A stretch of DNA of 64,000 bases, taken from contig CM019697.1 of NCBI GenBank assembly GCA_009760885.1, forward strand, positions 27,582,710 to 27,646,709, in the 5' to 3' direction. Numbering within the stretch: the first letter of the stretch is position 1; each line of letters begins with the position of its first letter. Positions 62,867 through 64,000 of this stretch are shown here, in pieces. Source of the DNA: Achatina immaculata (Eukaryota > Mollusca > Gastropoda > Stylommatophora > Achatinidae). The notes beneath the pieces were generated by a model. The model worked only from the letters and a program-made list of their open reading frames with translations, was not told the DNA's origin and ran no database searches. A program made the position numbers and the translations under genes.

Positions 62867-64000
62867 ATGATGTGAGGTTAGGGTATGTGACAGACAGGAT
62901 TGGGGGAGGAGGGAAGATGATGTGAGGTTAAGGTATGTGACTGACAGGATTGGGGGAGAAGGGAAGATGATGTGAGGTTAGGGTATGTGACTGACAGGGT
63001 TGGGGGAAGAGGGAAGATGATGTGAGGTTAGGGTATGTGACTGACAGGGTTGAGGGAAGATGATGTGAGGTTAGGGTATGTGACTGAAAGGGTTGAGGGA
63101 AGATGATGTGAGGTTAGGGTATGTGACTGACAGGGTTGAGGGAAGATGATGTGAGGTTAGGGTATGTGACTGACAGGATTGGGGGAGAAGGGAAGATGAT
63201 GTGAGGTTAGGGTATGTGACTGACAGGGTTGGGGGAAGAGGGAAGATGATGTGAGGTTAGGGTATGTGACTGAAAGGGTTGAGGGAAGATGATGTGAGGT
63301 TAGGGTATGTGACTGACAGGGTTGAGGGAAGATGATGTGAGGTTAGGGTATGTGACTGAAAGGGTTGAGGGAAGATGATGTGAGGTTAGGGTATGTGACT
63401 GACAGGGTTGGGGGAAGAGGGAAGATGATGTGAGGTTAGGGTATGTGACTGACAGGGTTGGGGGAAGATGATGTGAGGTTAGGGTATGTGCCTGACAGGA
63501 TTGGGGGGTGGGAAGGGAGATGATGTGAGGTTAGGGTATGTGGCTGACAGGATTGAGGGGTGGGAAGGGAGATGTGAGGTTAGGGTATGTGGCTGACAAG
63601 ATTGAGGGGTGGGAAGGGAGATGATGTGAGGTTAGGGTATGTGGCTGATAGGATTGAGGGGTGGGAAGGAAGATGATGTGAGGTTATGTTATGTGGCTGA
63701 AGGATTGGGGGGGGGAGGTGATGTGAGGTTATGTTATGTGGCTAAAAGATTGGGGGGGGGGAATATGAGATTAGGTTATGTGACTGAAGGATTGGAGGTG
63801 GGGGGAAGGAAGATGATGTGAGATTAGGTTATATGACCAAAGGATTGGAGGTGTGGGGGGGGGGGGGGCAGGTAAAGGAAGATGATGTTAGGTTATGTGA
63901 CTGATGGATTAGAGGTGGGGGGAAGGAAGATGATGTAGGTTAGGTTATGTGACTGAAGGATATGGGGGAAGGAAGATGATGTGAGGTTAGGTTATGTGAC
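62867..64000. repeat. ~40-45-bp G-rich minisatellite, right arm of the inverted repeat
   Basis: Unit gatgatgtgaggttagggta then tgtgactgacagggttgggg and a variable gaagaggga filler. It is the reverse complement of the 59205 array with greater length variation. Toward the window end the units decay and G runs lengthen (up to 13 G at about 63854-63867). The array continues beyond the window. Confidence 0.92.

Noticed and set aside
57560..64000. GAE ear exons of GGA
   Set aside because: I looked for the C-terminal ear in all forward frames after exon 57349-57553 and saw only transposon debris and arrays; they probably lie beyond the window.

Overview
This is a metazoan nuclear window, probably from an invertebrate and perhaps a spiralian; the clade is a guess. 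The evidence is short phased exons with GT/AG borders, kilobase introns, many APE-type non-LTR retrotransposons (LINEs), Penelope-like, mariner and piggyBac relics, and exceptionally abundant intronic minisatellites. I see no bacterial or viral genes.

The only host gene I can support is the middle part of a GGA gene (Golgi-localized, gamma-ear-containing, ARF-binding clathrin adaptor) on the + strand. Its exons are 826-891, 1542-1622, 2156-2290, 5717-5801, 7586-7690, 48748-48849 (with a near-perfect duplicate at 50225-50326), 54881-54936, 56413-56527 and 57349-57553. Splice phases agree across every junction. Together they encode the GAT domain and most of the hinge. The VHS domain must lie upstream of the window and the GAE (ear) domain downstream.

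Layout. 1-7.7 kb: GAT exons separated by minisatellites (82, 36, 39 and 34 bp units), a LINE-A fragment, and a LINE-B relic holding a TTAA-flanked MITE. 7.7-48.7 kb: one 41-kb intron built of nested transposons. A piggyBac relic (7.76-20.1 kb) contains a mariner, a LINE-H, a Penelope-like element and a LINE-A block, which itself contains a full-length LINE-B. Then come a LINE-F with an internal 54-bp tandem amplification, another Penelope-like fragment, a second piggyBac on the opposite strand split by LINE-D, a LINE-G with a 59-bp tandem amplification, and a LINE-C (APE-RT-RNase H) broken by LINE-B, a Penelope hairpin and LINE-F. More LINE-A, a second mariner and a tRNA-like SINE expanded into a 24-bp VNTR follow. 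47.7-54.4 kb: two minisatellites (41 bp and 40/34 bp) enclose a 1,477-bp direct tandem duplication that carries a GGA hinge exon. 54.4-57.6 kb: the last three visible hinge exons and a 33-bp minisatellite. 57.6-64 kb: a transposase relic, a LINE-A fragment and a large inverted repeat whose arms are 40-45-bp minisatellites; the left arm holds a 1.4-kb inverted/tandem block with a tRNA-like B box.

LINE family letters (A, B, C, D, F, G, H) are local labels used here, not database names. Most long open frames in the window are transposon ORFs or minisatellites whose unit length is a multiple of three.
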